A DNA stretch of 64,000 bases from an uncultured Opitutia bacterium (GTDB lineage Bacteria > Verrucomicrobiota > Verrucomicrobiia > Opitutales > Opitutaceae), in the NCBI GenBank assembly GCA_903902745.1, contig CAIUWA010000024.1:43583-107582 (forward strand), written 5' to 3'. Of the stretch, positions 17,432 to 25,223 are shown in pieces; position 1 is the first letter of the stretch, and every line of letters begins with the position of its first letter. The notes under the pieces were generated by a model. The model saw nothing but the letters and a program-made list of their open reading frames with translations. It ran no database searches and was not told where the DNA came from. A program made the position numbers and the translations under genes.

Positions 17432-18310
17432 CTAATCCAGGAATCGCTGGCTGATGCCGCCGTAGGCATCGATCCGGCGGTCACGCAGGAAGGGCCAGTG
17501 GGTGCGCGTGTCATCCACCTTCGCCAGATCAACCGGCACGAGGAGGATTTCCTCCTGCTTTTTGTCCGCCTTCGCCATGATCCCGCCGTCCGTTCCCGCT
17601 ACAAAGCTCTGGCCCCAGAATTCTATCCCCTCCCCACCCGCCGGTTTTTCCAAGCCGATGCGGTTGACCGCCGCCACGTAGCACCCGTTGGCCACGGCAT
17701 GGCTGCGCTGGATGGTTTCCCACGCGTCGTGCTGGGAGGCGCCGTGCTGCGCCTTTTCCTTCGGATGCCAGCCGATGGCCGTCGGGTAAAAAATAATTTC
17801 CGCGCCCTGCAGGGCCGTGAGCCGCGCGGCTTCCGGGTACCATTGGTCCCAGCAAATGAGCACACCAATGCAGCCGAACTTCGTCGACCAGGTGCGAAAG
17901 CCCGTGTCCCCCGGAGTGAAATAGAATTTCTCGTAGTAAAGCGGATCGTCCGGGATGTGCATCTTGCGGTACGTGCCGAGGAGGGCCCCGTCGGCGTCGA
18001 TCACGGCCGCCGTGTTGTGGTACAGGCCGGCGGAACGTTTCTCAAAGAGCGATGCGATGACAACCACCCCGTGCTTTTTCGCGAACTGCTGGAATACCTT
18101 CGTGGTCGGACCCGGCACCGGCTCGGCGAGCCGGAAGTTGTCGTGGTCCTCGCTCTGGCAGAAATACTGCGAGCGGAACAGCTCCTGCGTGCAGATGATG
18201 TTCGCCCCCTTTTTCGCGGCCTGCCCGGCGAGGGCCAGCGTCTTCGCAAGATTGGCCGCCGGATCCGCGGAGCAGGCGTGCTGGAGGAGGCCGAGCGTGA
18301 CGGTGGCCAT
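17432..18310 (-). CDS. aguB: N-carbamoylputrescine amidase
   Basis: A 292-residue nitrilase-superfamily amidohydrolase that converts N-carbamoylputrescine to putrescine, CO2 and ammonia. The Glu-Lys-Cys triad is visible at Glu43 (CTQELFRSQYF), Lys116 (YRKMHIPDDP) and Cys153 (VLICWDQWYPEAARL). The FFCQ/YFCQSED segment after the Glu and the ending FLRDRRIDAYGGISQRFLD are typical of the AguB subgroup. It is the middle gene of hisG-aguB-aguA on the minus strand, with 39 bp to hisG and 18 bp to aguA. Polyamine synthesis is the likely role. Confidence 0.93.
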   Translation of the reverse strand: MATVTLGLLQHACSADPAANLAKTLALAGQAAKKGANIICTQELFRSQYFCQSEDHDNFRLAEPVPGPTTKVFQQFAKKHGVVVIASLFEKRSAGLYHNTAAVIDADGALLGTYRKMHIPDDPLYYEKFYFTPGDTGFRTWSTKFGCIGVLICWDQWYPEAARLTALQGAEIIFYPTAIGWHPKEKAQHGASQHDAWETIQRSHAVANGCYVAAVNRIGLEKPAGGEGIEFWGQSFVAGTDGGIMAKADKKQEEILLVPVDLAKVDDTRTHWPFLRDRRIDAYGGISQRFLD

Positions 18311-18349
18311 GATGGAAGGAAGCGGTCGTCCGCCCGGGGCGGTCGGGCG

Positions 18350-19234
18350 TCAATAGACCACTTTGTTGAGCGGATATTCCACGATCCCCTCGGCCCCGAG
18401 CCGCTTGAGCTGAGGGATGATCTCACGGACGACACTCTCGTCGATGATCGTCTCGAGCGCGATCCAGTCGGCCGAGCTTAGCGGCGAAATGGTCGGATTG
18501 CGCAGCGCTGGGATGGCCTTCAGGATCGCCGGCAGCGATTTTTTCGGGGCGTTCATCTTGAGCCCGACTTTGGTCTCCGCTTCGAGCGCGCCGCGCAGCA
18601 GCAGGGCAATGGTCTCGATCTTCCGGCGCTTGGCGGGATTCGCCCAACTCTTCTTGTTAGCGATGAACTTGGTGTTCGTCTCGAGGATCGTGTCCAGGAC
18701 CCGCAGCTTGTTCGCGCGCAGCGAACTGCCGGTCTCCGTCAAGTCGACGATGGCGTCGACCAGGTCCGGCACCTTCACCTCGGTGGCACCCCACGAGAAT
18801 TCGACATCGACCGAAACCTTCTGCTTCGTGAAATACCGGCGCACCGTGCCGACCAGCTCCGTCGCCACGCGCTTGCCCTTGAGATCGGCGACTTTCTGGA
18901 TCGGCGAGGCCTCGGGCACGCAGAGCACCCAGCGCGCCTTCTGGTTTGAAGCCCGGCTGTAGATCAGGTCGCAAACCTCGACGACATCGGATTCATTTTC
19001 CAGAATCCAGTCCTGGCCGCACAGTCCACAGTCAAAGAAGCCGTGTTCGACATACCGGCTCACCTCTTGGCCCCGAATGAAGCGGCCATCGAGCTCCGCA
19101 TCGTCGATCGACGGCTTGTAGGAACGCGAGCTGACCGCGATCTTCCATCCCGCCTTGGCGAAAAGCTTGATCGTCGACTCCTCCAGGCTGCCCTTCGGCA
19201 GACCGAGCATCAGCAGTGGTGTTTTTTCTGGCAC
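18350..19234 (-). CDS. hisG: ATP phosphoribosyltransferase, long form
   Basis: A protein of about 294 residues catalysing the first step of histidine synthesis (ATP plus PRPP). The catalytic domain shows LGLPKGSLEESTIKLF, FDCGLCGQDWI and the PRPP-binding block DLTETGSSLRAN. The C-terminal third (KMNAPKKSLPAILKAIPALR, DESVVREIIPQLK) is the HisG_C regulatory domain, so this is the long, histidine-inhibited form that needs no HisZ. The start is uncertain: the frame extends far upstream, but family similarity begins at GTG 19234 (VPEKTPLLMLGLPKG); GTG 19249 and ATG 19210 are alternatives. No other his gene is nearby. Confidence 0.9.
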   Translation of the reverse strand: MPEKTPLLMLGLPKGSLEESTIKLFAKAGWKIAVSSRSYKPSIDDAELDGRFIRGQEVSRYVEHGFFDCGLCGQDWILENESDVVEVCDLIYSRASNQKARWVLCVPEASPIQKVADLKGKRVATELVGTVRRYFTKQKVSVDVEFSWGATEVKVPDLVDAIVDLTETGSSLRANKLRVLDTILETNTKFIANKKSWANPAKRRKIETIALLLRGALEAETKVGLKMNAPKKSLPAILKAIPALRNPTISPLSSADWIALETIIDESVVREIIPQLKRLGAEGIVEYPLNKVVY

Positions 19235-19399
19235 GCGGCCAAGGGACACTTCGCAACGGAGGCCTTCAAGCAATTTCCAGCCGGCGTTTCCCGCGCTGTG
19301 CTGGGCGCCCGTCCGTCGACACCCGGATTCCTTGTGGAGGATTCCTTTGACAGGCACATTCATAATTGTAAAAAGAGGATGCCTTTACGCTATTTTCCC

Positions 19400-20143
19400 A
19401 TGCGCGCCGCACCCAAACCCCTGATTCTCGTCGTGGAGGACGAGCCCGAGCTGGCCAAAGTCATCGGAATCCACCTGGAGGAAGCGGGCATGCAGGCCCA
19501 GCTTTATGATCGCGCGGCGCTCGCCATGAAATTCTTGAAGCGGAATTTCGCCAACCTGCTTCTGCTCGACATCAATCTGCCCGACCAATCCGGTTTCGCA
19601 CTGCTGGAGGAGTTGAAGACCAACGACATCTCCATCCCGACCATTTTCCTCACGGGCAACGGGGTCGAGGCCAACAAGGTTAAGGGGCTCGACATGGGCG
19701 GTGACGACTACATGACGAAACCGTTCAGCTACGCTGAATTAGTCGCGCGGATCCGCGCGGTGCTGCGCCGGGCCGAGACCAAGGCCGATTTCAATCTGGC
19801 CAAGAATGTCCGCACCGTTGACGCACCCTTCTCCTTTTGCGGAGCCACGATCACGCCTGACCGGCTCGAGATCCAGTTTCCCGACGGCGCCGTGGTGAAG
19901 CTGGGCCGCAAGGAACTCGGCATTCTCGCTTATCTCGACGCCAACAAGGGCGTCGTCATCACCCGCAAGGCGCTGATCCATTCTGTCTGGGGCCTGCACG
20001 CCGACGTGAAAAGCCGCTCGCTCGACCAGTACATCGTGAAAGTGCGCGATCTCTTCAAGGCGCACGGCATCTCGCTCGATGCCTTCCGCACGGTGCACGG
20101 CGTGGGCTACATTTTTGAGCCCGAAAAATCGGGGTCGGCTTAA
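19400..20143 (+). CDS. OmpR/PhoB-family response regulator, orphan
   Basis: A 247-residue two-component regulator. The receiver domain (residues 5-120) has the acidic pair in VVEDEPEL, the phosphoacceptor Asp57 in LLLLDINLPDQSG, Thr in IFLTGNGVE and Lys in YMTKPFSYAELVARI. A winged-helix DNA-binding domain covers about residues 140-240 (KLGRKELGILAYLDANKGVVITRKALIHSVWG, seen as two blocks, then LDQYIVKVRDLF and FRTVHGVGYIF). No histidine kinase is adjacent, so the partner and target genes are unknown. ATG 19379 is an alternative start, placed directly after AAGAGG, and would add seven residues. It is divergent from hisG. Confidence 0.88.
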   Translation: MRAAPKPLILVVEDEPELAKVIGIHLEEAGMQAQLYDRAALAMKFLKRNFANLLLLDINLPDQSGFALLEELKTNDISIPTIFLTGNGVEANKVKGLDMGGDDYMTKPFSYAELVARIRAVLRRAETKADFNLAKNVRTVDAPFSFCGATITPDRLEIQFPDGAVVKLGRKELGILAYLDANKGVVITRKALIHSVWGLHADVKSRSLDQYIVKVRDLFKAHGISLDAFRTVHGVGYIFEPEKSGSA

Positions 20144-20163
20144 GCCGGCATCCCGCAAGCGGA

Positions 20164-20195
20164 CAATCTCCGCTCCTCCGGGACGCTGGAGATTG
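20164..20195. terminator. Inverted repeat between convergent genes, weak terminator candidate
   Basis: CAATCTCC (20164-20171) and GGAGATTG (20188-20195) form a perfect 8-bp inverted repeat with a 16-nt loop in the gap between the convergent response regulator and the small minus-strand gene. No T run follows on either strand, so termination is only a guess from position. Confidence 0.3.
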
Positions 20196-20216
20196 GTCTC
20201 AGACGGCCCAATGGCC

Positions 20217-20432
20217 TCACATTCCGGCCGTCAGCTCGCAAAGCTCTGCGACCCGTTTCAGGGCATCGCCCAAGTGATCGTGCCGCTTCGGTCCGCCGAG
20301 CGGCTTGCCCGGCTCAAGTCGGCTCAACCAGGTGGTGATCAGCTCGGTGTTATAAGCCTGCAACACGAGCTCGATTCCCTTTTCGCGGCCCACTTTGTCA
20401 GTGATCCGCTGCATCATTTCTTTGTTGTCCAT
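20217..20432 (-). CDS. Small hypothetical protein (71 aa)
   Basis: A 71-residue hydrophilic protein beginning MDNKEMMQRITDKVGREKG and ending LKRVAELCELTAGM. It is predicted to be largely helical, with a Gly/Pro break in the middle (EPGKPLGGPKRHD), and has no signal peptide. The start has AGGA seven bases upstream, which is unusual here because most genes lack a Shine-Dalgarno motif. Codon choice is normal for the window (G/C in most third positions). It lies 94 bp after the exonuclease gene on the same strand and may share its transcript. The family is not recognised. Confidence 0.55.
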   Translation of the reverse strand: MDNKEMMQRITDKVGREKGIELVLQAYNTELITTWLSRLEPGKPLGGPKRHDHLGDALKRVAELCELTAGM

Positions 20433-20526
20433 GTTTGATCCTGTGTGCCCGTTATCGCGGCTTGTCCTCCGGTTGGCAAGGCCCGCGTGAGCCGAATTTC
20501 CGGGGCGTCGGGTCCGGTCGCCGGAT

Positions 20527-21411
20527 TTAGAACAGCTCCGCCTGCCCGCTGTAGCGGGCCCGCGCTTCGGCGAGGCTCGATCTCATCTCGAGTTCGCCGA
20601 GCAGGTGGAACAGTTCGCCCGCCTGCGGCGCGGTCTTTCCCGCGGCGATGGGTGGGTGCGAGAGGTTGAGCGTGGTGAGCTTCAGGTTCCGACGCAGCGT
20701 GTCGGCCCCGGCGGCCACCGCCTCGCGGAATCGCTCGGGCTTCAGCTCCCCCGCGTGCGCCAGCACCGCTTCGAGGCCGCCGAATTCCGCCAGCCACTTT
20801 GACGCCGTCTTCGGCCCGACCCCGCTGATGCCGGGAATGTTGTCCGAGGTGTCGCCCACCAGCGCGAGATAGTCCGCGATCTGCGCCGGCGGCACGCCAA
20901 ACTTTTCGGTGACTCCCGCCGCATCCAGGCGGCGCCAACCCAACTTCGGATTGGCCGAGGGTGGCGGCAGCATGATCGTGATCCGCCCGCCCACGATCTG
21001 GGCAAAATCCTTGTCCGAGCTGACGATCAGCACGTCGTGCCCCTGCTTCGCCAGGGCCACGGCTTCGGAAGCCAGCAGGTCGTCGCTTTCCACTCCGTCC
21101 TGCTCAACCCCGATGAACCCCATCGCCCGGGTGAGCGCCTTCACGTACGGGAGCTGCTTCACCATCGCCTCGGGCATCTCCTCCCGCTGCGCCTTGTACT
21201 CGGGATGCAGCGCGAGGCGGTCCTGCGCGCCGCCCAGGTCGAAGAACACCAGGGTCCCCTCGGGCTTTTCCTGGTCGGTCAGCATCCAGAGCGATTTCAC
21301 CCAGCCGTGCAGCGCGTTGGTCGGCAGGCCGTCGGAGCGCGTGAGCTCCGGGATCGCGAAAAAGCAGCGGTAAACCAGGTTGAACCCATCCACGAGAAGC
21401 CATTTCGCCAT
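20527..21411 (-). CDS. 5'-3' exonuclease / flap endonuclease, PolI N-domain type
   Basis: A 294-residue stand-alone protein equivalent to the N-terminal domain of DNA polymerase I, or to ExoIX. It would remove RNA primers or 5' flaps. The PIN-like core has LLVDGFNLVYRCFFAIPEL, metal-binding acids in GVEQDGVESDDLLAS and VLIVSSDKDFAQIV, and an H3TH DNA-binding motif GDTSDNIPGISGVGPKTA. The length matches small 5'-3' exonucleases such as Bacillus YpcP. No polymerase domain follows, and polA is not in the window. It is 66 bp downstream of nothing on its strand except the secretin gene end at 21478, so it may be read through from the pilus locus. Confidence 0.9.
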   Translation of the reverse strand: MAKWLLVDGFNLVYRCFFAIPELTRSDGLPTNALHGWVKSLWMLTDQEKPEGTLVFFDLGGAQDRLALHPEYKAQREEMPEAMVKQLPYVKALTRAMGFIGVEQDGVESDDLLASEAVALAKQGHDVLIVSSDKDFAQIVGGRITIMLPPPSANPKLGWRRLDAAGVTEKFGVPPAQIADYLALVGDTSDNIPGISGVGPKTASKWLAEFGGLEAVLAHAGELKPERFREAVAAGADTLRRNLKLTTLNLSHPPIAAGKTAPQAGELFHLLGELEMRSSLAEARARYSGQAELF

Positions 21412-21477
21412 GCGGGCAAAACAAACTGTTCACCGCTCCCGGGGCCAGCGAAGAATTACGCTCCCGACCTGCCAGCG

Positions 21478-23352
21478 TTACTTCCCCGGGGTTTCTTCCA
21501 GCGTAGTGGTGTTCACCGTGCGCGGCGTCTGCTTCCTCGGCGCGCCGCCGGGATTCACCAGGGTCGCCGTCACAAAAATGAGCAGGTTGCGCTTCTGCGT
21601 GCTCTCCCCCTTCGAGTGGAACAGGCGCCCCAGCAGCGGTATGCTGCCGAGGATGGGGACCTTGTCGTCGACCTTTTTCACCTCCTCGCGCGTCAGACCG
21701 CCCATGACCAGCGTCGCTCCGTCCCAGATGGTCACCTTGGTGGCGACTTCGCGCACCGAGAATATCGGCTGGTAGAAACCGGGCGGCACCGTGACTGATG
21801 TGCCAGCCGAGATTGCCAGGCTCGGGCCGCCATATTCCACGAAGCCTTCGAACTCCGTCACCTTGGGATTCAGATCGAGGCTGATGCTATATCCATCCTC
21901 CTCGACGGTCGGCGTACACTTGAGCTCCACGCCGACATTGCGGGTCGCAAATTCCTGTGGCGTGCCCGCGGTAATCGTCACGCCCGCGGAGCCGCTGCCG
22001 CCCGAGCCACCGCCCGCCGTCGAGCCGACCTGACTTTGAATTTCCCCGTAACTCTGCGGGTAACGCATTTCCTGCGCGACCGTGATCGTGGCGGGATGGC
22101 CGGAAAGCACCGTGACCCGCGGCGCACTCAGCAGATCCGTGCCCTGCTTTTGCGCGAGCGCGCGGATCACCGCGTTCACATCGAACTCCCCCACCGTCTC
22201 GGTGATGCTGGCCAGCGCCGTGGCGCTGTCCCCGAGCGAAACGCTGCCGGGGAGGCGAGGCGCCTGCGTGCCGGCCACCGGCTGACCGTCAATGATGATG
22301 GCATTGGCCGACTGGGCGCCGCTGAACGCCTGGGAGAGGGTGCGGTTTGTACCTGCGGTGTCATAGGTTTCCTGTGGTGTGAAAATTTGCCGTCCGTTGC
22401 CGTCCAGCACCGGGCGGCCGGTTTCCGGATTGATCAGCGGGAGTCCGCGGCGGGCAATGTTCCATTTGACACCCAGTTCCTCGAGCGCGCCGGCCTGTAC
22501 CTCCATGAACTTGGCTTCGATCTCAACCTGGCGCACCTCGCTGTAGCGGGCGAGGATGCTCCGGATGCGCTCAAGGTTGCGCGCCGTATGGGTGGCAAAC
22601 ACCCCCGAGCCGTCGTAGGCGAGGCCGCTCCCGGGCGTCGCCTCGAAGTTGACTCCCGCTTGTTGCAGAAAGGCCTTCAGGGCCAGGGCCTCGCTCCCGG
22701 GAGTGATTGCCTCGGCGGTGGCGCCGACCTCGCGCTTTCCCGCACCGAGGCCTGTCATGCCTCCGAGGCCTGTCGTCCGGATGATCGTCGAACGGGAAAC
22801 GGGAAAATAAGCTGTATCGAGGGATGATACTTCGCCGCCGGGTCGCACGACAACGGAGTCGGCCTGCACTTCATATTGGTAGCCGACCGAATCGGCAATC
22901 AGGTCGAGCACACGCTTTAATGACAGGTTGCGGAGAGTGATATTGACGGTTGGAGGCTTGCCGGCGGGATCAACCAGCACGATGTTCACCCCTTTCACCC
23001 CGCTGCCGGTGGAATCGAATTCCTCGGAGGCCGCACTGAGCGTGCTCACCACGCGGCCAAGTTCGACATTGGTGAAACTGACACTCGGCAGCATGATGTG
23101 GTTGAGCTTTTGCGCGAGTGGGGTCGCACGGTCTGCCGCTACCGGCTCCGGCAGGGAACCCTCATAAATGCCGGGCTTTCGCCAGCTGCGATCAACCTCA
23201 TCGATCAGCTGGCCGCGCGTCGTCTCGCGATTTGACTGGGTCGCAGAAGTTTCCGGCTGTGCACGGATCAGGCTGGCGCCGCATACGATGATGCCGGTTG
23301 CACCCAGAACCCGCAGGATCAGAGACGCTTCGAACCATGGAGCCGTTTTCAT
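21478..23352 (-). CDS. Secretin (PilQ/GspD-like outer-membrane channel)
   Basis: A 624-residue secretin. The chosen ATG at 23352 gives a signal peptide (LRVLGATGIIVCGASLIRA). Residues of about 90-180 hold a short STN/N0-like domain (LRNLSLKRVLDLIADSVGYQY), followed by an N1-like domain with FLQQAGVNFEATPGSG. The C-terminal secretin domain has VEIEAKFMEVQAGALEELGVKW seen in two blocks, GTDLLSAPRVTVLSGHPATI and the conserved VPILGSIPLLGRLFHSK near the end. A Gly/Ser run (about residue 480, GSTAGGGSGGSGSAG) lies in the gate region. It is the last gene of a four-gene run and corresponds in order to Amuc_1098 of Akkermansia (recalled). Confidence 0.92.
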   Translation of the reverse strand: MKTAPWFEASLILRVLGATGIIVCGASLIRAQPETSATQSNRETTRGQLIDEVDRSWRKPGIYEGSLPEPVAADRATPLAQKLNHIMLPSVSFTNVELGRVVSTLSAASEEFDSTGSGVKGVNIVLVDPAGKPPTVNITLRNLSLKRVLDLIADSVGYQYEVQADSVVVRPGGEVSSLDTAYFPVSRSTIIRTTGLGGMTGLGAGKREVGATAEAITPGSEALALKAFLQQAGVNFEATPGSGLAYDGSGVFATHTARNLERIRSILARYSEVRQVEIEAKFMEVQAGALEELGVKWNIARRGLPLINPETGRPVLDGNGRQIFTPQETYDTAGTNRTLSQAFSGAQSANAIIIDGQPVAGTQAPRLPGSVSLGDSATALASITETVGEFDVNAVIRALAQKQGTDLLSAPRVTVLSGHPATITVAQEMRYPQSYGEIQSQVGSTAGGGSGGSGSAGVTITAGTPQEFATRNVGVELKCTPTVEEDGYSISLDLNPKVTEFEGFVEYGGPSLAISAGTSVTVPPGFYQPIFSVREVATKVTIWDGATLVMGGLTREEVKKVDDKVPILGSIPLLGRLFHSKGESTQKRNLLIFVTATLVNPGGAPRKQTPRTVNTTTLEETPGK

Positions 23353-23371
23353 ATTTGATGGCACCCCGGCA

Positions 23372-24205
23372 TTATGGCCGAGGTACAAGGGTTTTGATTT
23401 CGGGAAAGGGGGAATCAGCGGACTCCCTTGCAACGTCAGCCGCCGGTGGCATCAGCCGGGCTTCCCGCAGTTTATACCGGATGCCGCGGCGGTGGTATTC
23501 CTCGCCCGGACGGAGCTCGGTCCTCTCCTCGGGCGAATCGCCAGGGACCAGCGTCGCAATCAGGGCTTCCTCATAACCGCGTTCGCGGCTGTTCAGCTCG
23601 ATCATCTCGCCCGTCCGTTCATCCCGCACAACGGCCACGGCGGTCAGATCGCTGACGGGCATGCTGTCGGGCGAATCGACCACCATGCGCTGAACTTTAA
23701 AATCCACGATGCTCACCCCCAGTGCCGGCACCCGGCGACCCTCGCGGGCCAGAAAATGCTCGGCCGTGAGAATGTTTTCAAATGCCCCGAGATAATTCCC
23801 CTCCCCGCCGACGAAGCCCACCAACTGTAGGCGGAAGGGCTCGCGGCGCACGCCAACGAGCTCCAGCCCGAAATCCCGGGTGGTTGTCACAGCGGCCGGA
23901 GGTGCGGAATAAACAGAGAATTCACCCCGCTCTGCGTGATAGTAAATCGCCGGCGGCGTGAAGACATCGTAGATCCACTCGGCCCCGTGCCTTTGCGGTG
24001 ATGGGTCTTCCCATTTCCTTGACCTCCCCATTGGGGCATCGAAGCCGGCGGGCCGGTAGGCCTCATTGACCGAAACCGCATTATGGGCGGGAAGCGCGGG
24101 CACCGAAAGGAACGAGGCGCGCCAGCCCACCCCGGCCGCGACCGGCAGCAATGCCACCAGTGCCGACCTCAGCGGAATCAAGTCAAGAATCCTGTGGCTG
24201 GTCAT
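23372..24205 (-). CDS. Pilus-locus protein of unknown fold, Amuc_1099-like by position
   Basis: A 277-residue protein with an N-terminal membrane anchor or signal (IPLRSALVALLPVAAGVGW). The ATG at 24205 is taken because it lies 2 bp past the upstream gene's stop and precedes the hydrophobic segment. The middle contains an IYDVFTPPAIYYHAERGEF segment and beta-rich stretches (FRLQLVGFVGGEGNYLGAFE, VSIVDFKVQRMVV). The C-terminus is charged. I recognise no domain with certainty. Its place between the secretin and the PilO-like gene, where PilP would sit in proteobacteria, suggests a periplasmic link between the inner-membrane complex and the secretin (inference). Confidence 0.7.
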   Translation of the reverse strand: MTSHRILDLIPLRSALVALLPVAAGVGWRASFLSVPALPAHNAVSVNEAYRPAGFDAPMGRSRKWEDPSPQRHGAEWIYDVFTPPAIYYHAERGEFSVYSAPPAAVTTTRDFGLELVGVRREPFRLQLVGFVGGEGNYLGAFENILTAEHFLAREGRRVPALGVSIVDFKVQRMVVDSPDSMPVSDLTAVAVVRDERTGEMIELNSRERGYEEALIATLVPGDSPEERTELRPGEEYHRRGIRYKLREARLMPPAADVARESADSPFPEIKTLVPRP

Positions 24206-24207
24206 GG

Positions 24208-25212
24208 CTAGGCAGAGGGTCTGACCGCTTTCTTGGGAGGAGCAGGATCGGCTCCGGGCACAGGACCGATGCATTCAACCGTGACACTGAATTTCGAGAG
24301 CGACGGAACCACCACCGGCACCGGGGCGCCAGCCGTCGCGTGGGGCTCCTCCGCCGAGAGCTCAATCGATCTGGCCGCGGACAGCACCGGACCGACCGGT
24401 GTCAGGTCGCCCAGGGCGGCTGGCTCCACCTCGACGCAACGCACCACGGCCGGCCGCTCAAAGTTAGCCAGCTGGTTTATAAACGTGCGCAAACTCGCGG
24501 TGGAGCCGATGAAGACAATCCGGAAGGCCGTGGCTTCAACCATGCCGGGTGACCGAACCGACAAACGCGGGTCGATCACAAAATAATCCGGTGGCAACCG
24601 GTCCACCGACGCCGCTTGGGCTCGGCTTCCGCCCACCCCCTGCGGTCCGGATGCAGCGCCGGCCGGTGGCTCGCGCTGGATGGAAACCAAGCGATGGGGA
24701 TGCGCGATCAACAGCAGGTCGACAAAATGCTCCACCATGAGTCGCTGGCGAAAGATGAACGGAATCAAATCGGCCGCCGGGCCCTCGGCCGTGTAGCTGG
24801 AGAAGCCGAAACGCTCGTCCGGTTTCAGGGTGATGCCGGATCGGACCACCCGCTCGCGGGCTTGCTCGACGAAGGAGGCCAGGTCGAAGAACGCATCCGT
24901 GCGGGTCGAAGGCGCGGGATGCGCGTGCCAATCGGCGCCAGCCCCGCCCCGGCCTCTGAGTTCATCCTGCATGGCGGTCAGCAGCTGCCTTGCCCGCACC
25001 AGTTCCTGCTCGATCGCCACCGCATTATCCTCCGTCAACGCAGGTACGGCTGCCTCGCATTGCGCCAGCTCGTGAAGCTTGAGCTCCAGCCTGCCCAGCG
25101 CCCTCACGGCCGTTTTGCGTCCGGCCAGCAGCTCTCTTATGCCTCCGCCGAACAGCAGTCCGAATAGCAGGACCGCAGGGATCCAAGCCGGGATCTTTTT
25201 AAAGTCAGCCAT
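24208..25212 (-). CDS. PilO/GspM-like inner-membrane pilus protein, Amuc_1100-like by position
   Basis: A 334-residue bitopic protein. It has a transmembrane helix at about residues 8-26 (IPAVLLFGLLFGGG), then a coiled coil to about residue 90, then mixed alpha/beta segments ending in a Pro/Lys tail. This layout matches PilO- and GspM-like proteins and, by gene order, Amuc_1100 of Akkermansia. The start is the ATG at 25212, preceded by AAGGGGC, one of the few Shine-Dalgarno-like sites in the window, 11 bp after the PilM stop. The region FRIVFIGSTASLRTFINQLA near residue 230 resembles the ferredoxin-like core of PilO. Confidence 0.78.
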   Translation of the reverse strand: MADFKKIPAWIPAVLLFGLLFGGGIRELLAGRKTAVRALGRLELKLHELAQCEAAVPALTEDNAVAIEQELVRARQLLTAMQDELRGRGGAGADWHAHPAPSTRTDAFFDLASFVEQARERVVRSGITLKPDERFGFSSYTAEGPAADLIPFIFRQRLMVEHFVDLLLIAHPHRLVSIQREPPAGAASGPQGVGGSRAQAASVDRLPPDYFVIDPRLSVRSPGMVEATAFRIVFIGSTASLRTFINQLANFERPAVVRCVEVEPAALGDLTPVGPVLSAARSIELSAEEPHATAGAPVPVVVPSLSKFSVTVECIGPVPGADPAPPKKAVRPSA

Positions 25213-25223
25213 AACCTTGCCCC